From NCBI RefSeq assembly GCF_028453695.1, contig NC_135774.1:2666001-2730000 (forward strand): DNA of 64,000 bases. The letters run 5' to 3'. The position numbers and the translations under genes were made by a program. Every line of letters begins with the position of its first letter. Within the stretch, counting starts at the first letter, position 1. Shown one piece after another: positions 62,324-64,000 of the stretch. Below the pieces are notes generated by a model, which was not told the origin of the DNA, made no database searches, and saw only the letters and a program-made list of their open reading frames with translations. Source of the stretch: Augochlora pura. Lineage: Eukaryota > Arthropoda > Insecta > Hymenoptera > Halictidae.

Positions 62324-63930
62324 CTAATATTGATTGGAGTCGTGCGGAGGTGGCGGAGGCGGAGGACCTCTGGGAGGGAAAGGAGGTCGGAACTGAGGCG
62401 GCGGTGGCGGAGGAGGTCCACCCTGGGACACGGGAGGTGGCGGTGGATGTCTCCAGCCAGGTGGTGGTCTGGGTGGAGGTGGTTGGAATTGTCCGAACTG
62501 TGGGGGCGGTGGTGCTCCGGTGGCCGAGGGTGGTGGAGGAGGTGGGAACTGACCCTGAGGAGGACCACCGACGCCCCAATGAGGAGGCGGAGGGGCCATC
62601 ATCCTGGGGTTCGCTTGTTGCGACTGCGACGTCGGGACTGGCATCGGTGGCAACGGGGGTGGCATTCCAGGAGGTAACGGAGGATGGGCTGTCATCGACA
62701 TGGGGGGCAGAGGAGGCGGAGGAATGTTTGCTGGAGGAAAACCACTGGACGGCGGTGGTGGTACTGGAGGAGGTGGAGGGTGTCCCATCGGGGGTCCTGG
62801 GGTAGATGGAGGTGGCGGGGGTGGGACGACCATTCCGTGATGCATTACGTGATGCTGAGGATGATGGCTCTGCTGATGAGCCGCCGCGCTGGAATTCGGC
62901 ATCGGAGGTGGCGCCAGAGGGGGCGCATCCGCGAAAAGTTGATGCGGCCTGTCGGCTTGACTCAACGGATTCTGTGCTGCCAGTAATCGCTCGGCAGCGC
63001 TACCGTGTCTTTCGCCCTTTGCATCGCGTTTGAATGCATATGATACAGAGATGGGTCTGTTGCACAGGTATTGGCCATTCATCGCCTCTATGCTGGCATC
63101 CGATGCATCAAAGGAGGCAAAGTTAATAAATGCGAAACCCTTTGAGTTTCCAGTCTCTGGATCTCTCATTATCTGAAATAAGAATTAGATTTAGTGGTGG
63201 ATTTTTGATACTTGGATAACAAAGGTTTCGGGATGGTTTACCTTTGGCGTTTGTAGAATTACTCCAAATGCACTGAATGTGTCGTATAACAATTTTTCAT
63301 CCACCTCTGGGTCAAGATTACCAATAAATATATTGGCTCCCACATCCAAATTCTTTTGATGAGCACTTGCTTTGTTGACTCTGATTGGTTTCCCGTAGAG
63401 TTTGATCATGTTCATTATTTTAATTGCATAGTCTGCATCCTCCTCACCCATGAACTCAACAAACCCATATCCTTGATGCATTTGGGTCACCCTATCCTTT
63501 GGCATGTGGACATTGACTGAAATGAATTTATAGATAAATGTTTTGTCAATATTTTAGTACAACGAATAAATTAATAATAAACAATAACATACCCACTGGT
63601 CCTGACTGGACAAATAGCTCCCACATAAGGGATTCCGTAACTTTGTCATCGAGGCCGCCAACATATATCGTGGCATCTGAAAATATTTATGAACGAATTA
63701 GTTATTAGTCAAATGTTTTTAGAATATCGAAGTGCTTATGTACAGATAACCTAACACAGTCTATTATTTTTTAGTTATTTTGTGCTGGAAAAAATAACCA
63801 GACAGAATTTAAACGTAATTAATATTGAAGTGTAAGGATTTGTTAGAATTTTATTAGAAGATAAGAAACTTCTTAGAACATTGCAAATAAATTTACCTTG
63901 ATTACGTTCGGCAATTGGACCGGCTGCCAT
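62324..63930 (-). CDS. SF3B4: Splicing factor 3B subunit 4 (SF3B4/SAP49), 4 coding exons
   Basis: SF3B4 is a subunit of the SF3b complex of the U2 snRNP and contacts pre-mRNA upstream of the branch point. Exons are 63930-63897, 63676-63593, 63516-63242 and 63172-62324, with consistent phases, giving 413 residues (human 424). The start [20 protein letters not shown] is the canonical N terminus. RRM1 lies at about residues 13-91, with IYVGGL as RNP2 and GYGFVEF as RNP1. RRM2 lies at about residues 100-180, with IFIGNL and KGFAFINF. The C-terminal half is proline-rich with polyproline runs alternating with Gly, Met, His and Gln, as in other SF3B4 proteins. The antisense strand of this Pro-rich part has long open frames that are shadows. 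Confidence 0.97.
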
Positions 63931-64000
63931 AGCTGTTCATTAATACAGCGTGTGCAGTGAAGTTGTACTATAAGAACCTTTGGCAACCCTGGATGTATAA
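63931..64000 (-). other. SF3B4 5' UTR / promoter-proximal sequence
   Basis: Seventy bases upstream of the SF3B4 ATG. A transcription start should lie here or just beyond the window edge, but no defining element is visible. Confidence 0.4.

Noticed and set aside
62296..62805. 169-codon plus-strand frame and its neighbours
   Set aside because: These are antisense readings of the proline-rich SF3B4 C terminus, giving Val/Glu/Gly or Trp/Arg-rich nonsense.

Overview
The window is nuclear DNA of an insect, most likely a hymenopteran. The genes are split by short GT-AG introns, the proteins match metazoan housekeeping families, and no operons or ribosome binding sites are present. The hymenopteran assignment is inferred from the CpG-rich, compositionally uneven DNA and the presence of BAMBI genes, which drosophilid flies lack as far as I recall. 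I joined exons by hand from splice signals, reading-frame phase and family conservation.

Layout: (1) 1-14.4 kb is a dense housekeeping block. AP-2 complex mu subunit (-, 573-2131) and peroxin 14 (+, 3759-4666) are divergent. The nuclear envelope phosphatase Dullard/CTDNEP1 (-, 8186-10994) and the decapping co-activator DCP1 (+, 12597-14435) are divergent. PEX14 and Dullard converge across 3.5 kb of AT-rich DNA that may hold a long Dullard 3' UTR and contains a MITE-like inverted-repeat element. (2) 15.7-41.8 kb is a single three-exon gene on the minus strand, a homolog of BAMBI (BMP and activin membrane-bound inhibitor). About 24.3 kb (17434-41702) is its first intron, GC- and CpG-rich, with local duplications and simple repeats but no recognisable coding exon. 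(3) 42-51 kb is gene-poor, with a TATAATACCG-rich array and a duplicated segment of about 240 bp. (4) 51.3-54.7 kb holds a second gene on the same strand encoding a BAMBI-like three-finger ectodomain with one membrane span, so the region appears to carry a BAMBI paralog pair. A MITE with TTAA flanks lies close downstream of its first-pass coding end's intron. (5) 61.3-61.6 kb holds one clear exon of a cysteine-rich single-pass membrane protein with a WBP1/VOPP1-like pattern. (6) 62.3-63.9 kb is SF3B4, the U2 snRNP splicing factor subunit (-).

The housekeeping genes share no pathway: endocytosis, peroxisome import, nuclear membrane lipid control, mRNA decay and splicing. The two BAMBI-like genes and possibly Dullard relate to BMP signalling, since Dullard is a reported negative regulator of BMP signalling in vertebrates. 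That proximity may be chance. I found no bacterial-type mobile system, CRISPR array, tRNA or rRNA. The most notable items are the BAMBI pair, the very long BAMBI intron and several undescribed local repeat families.
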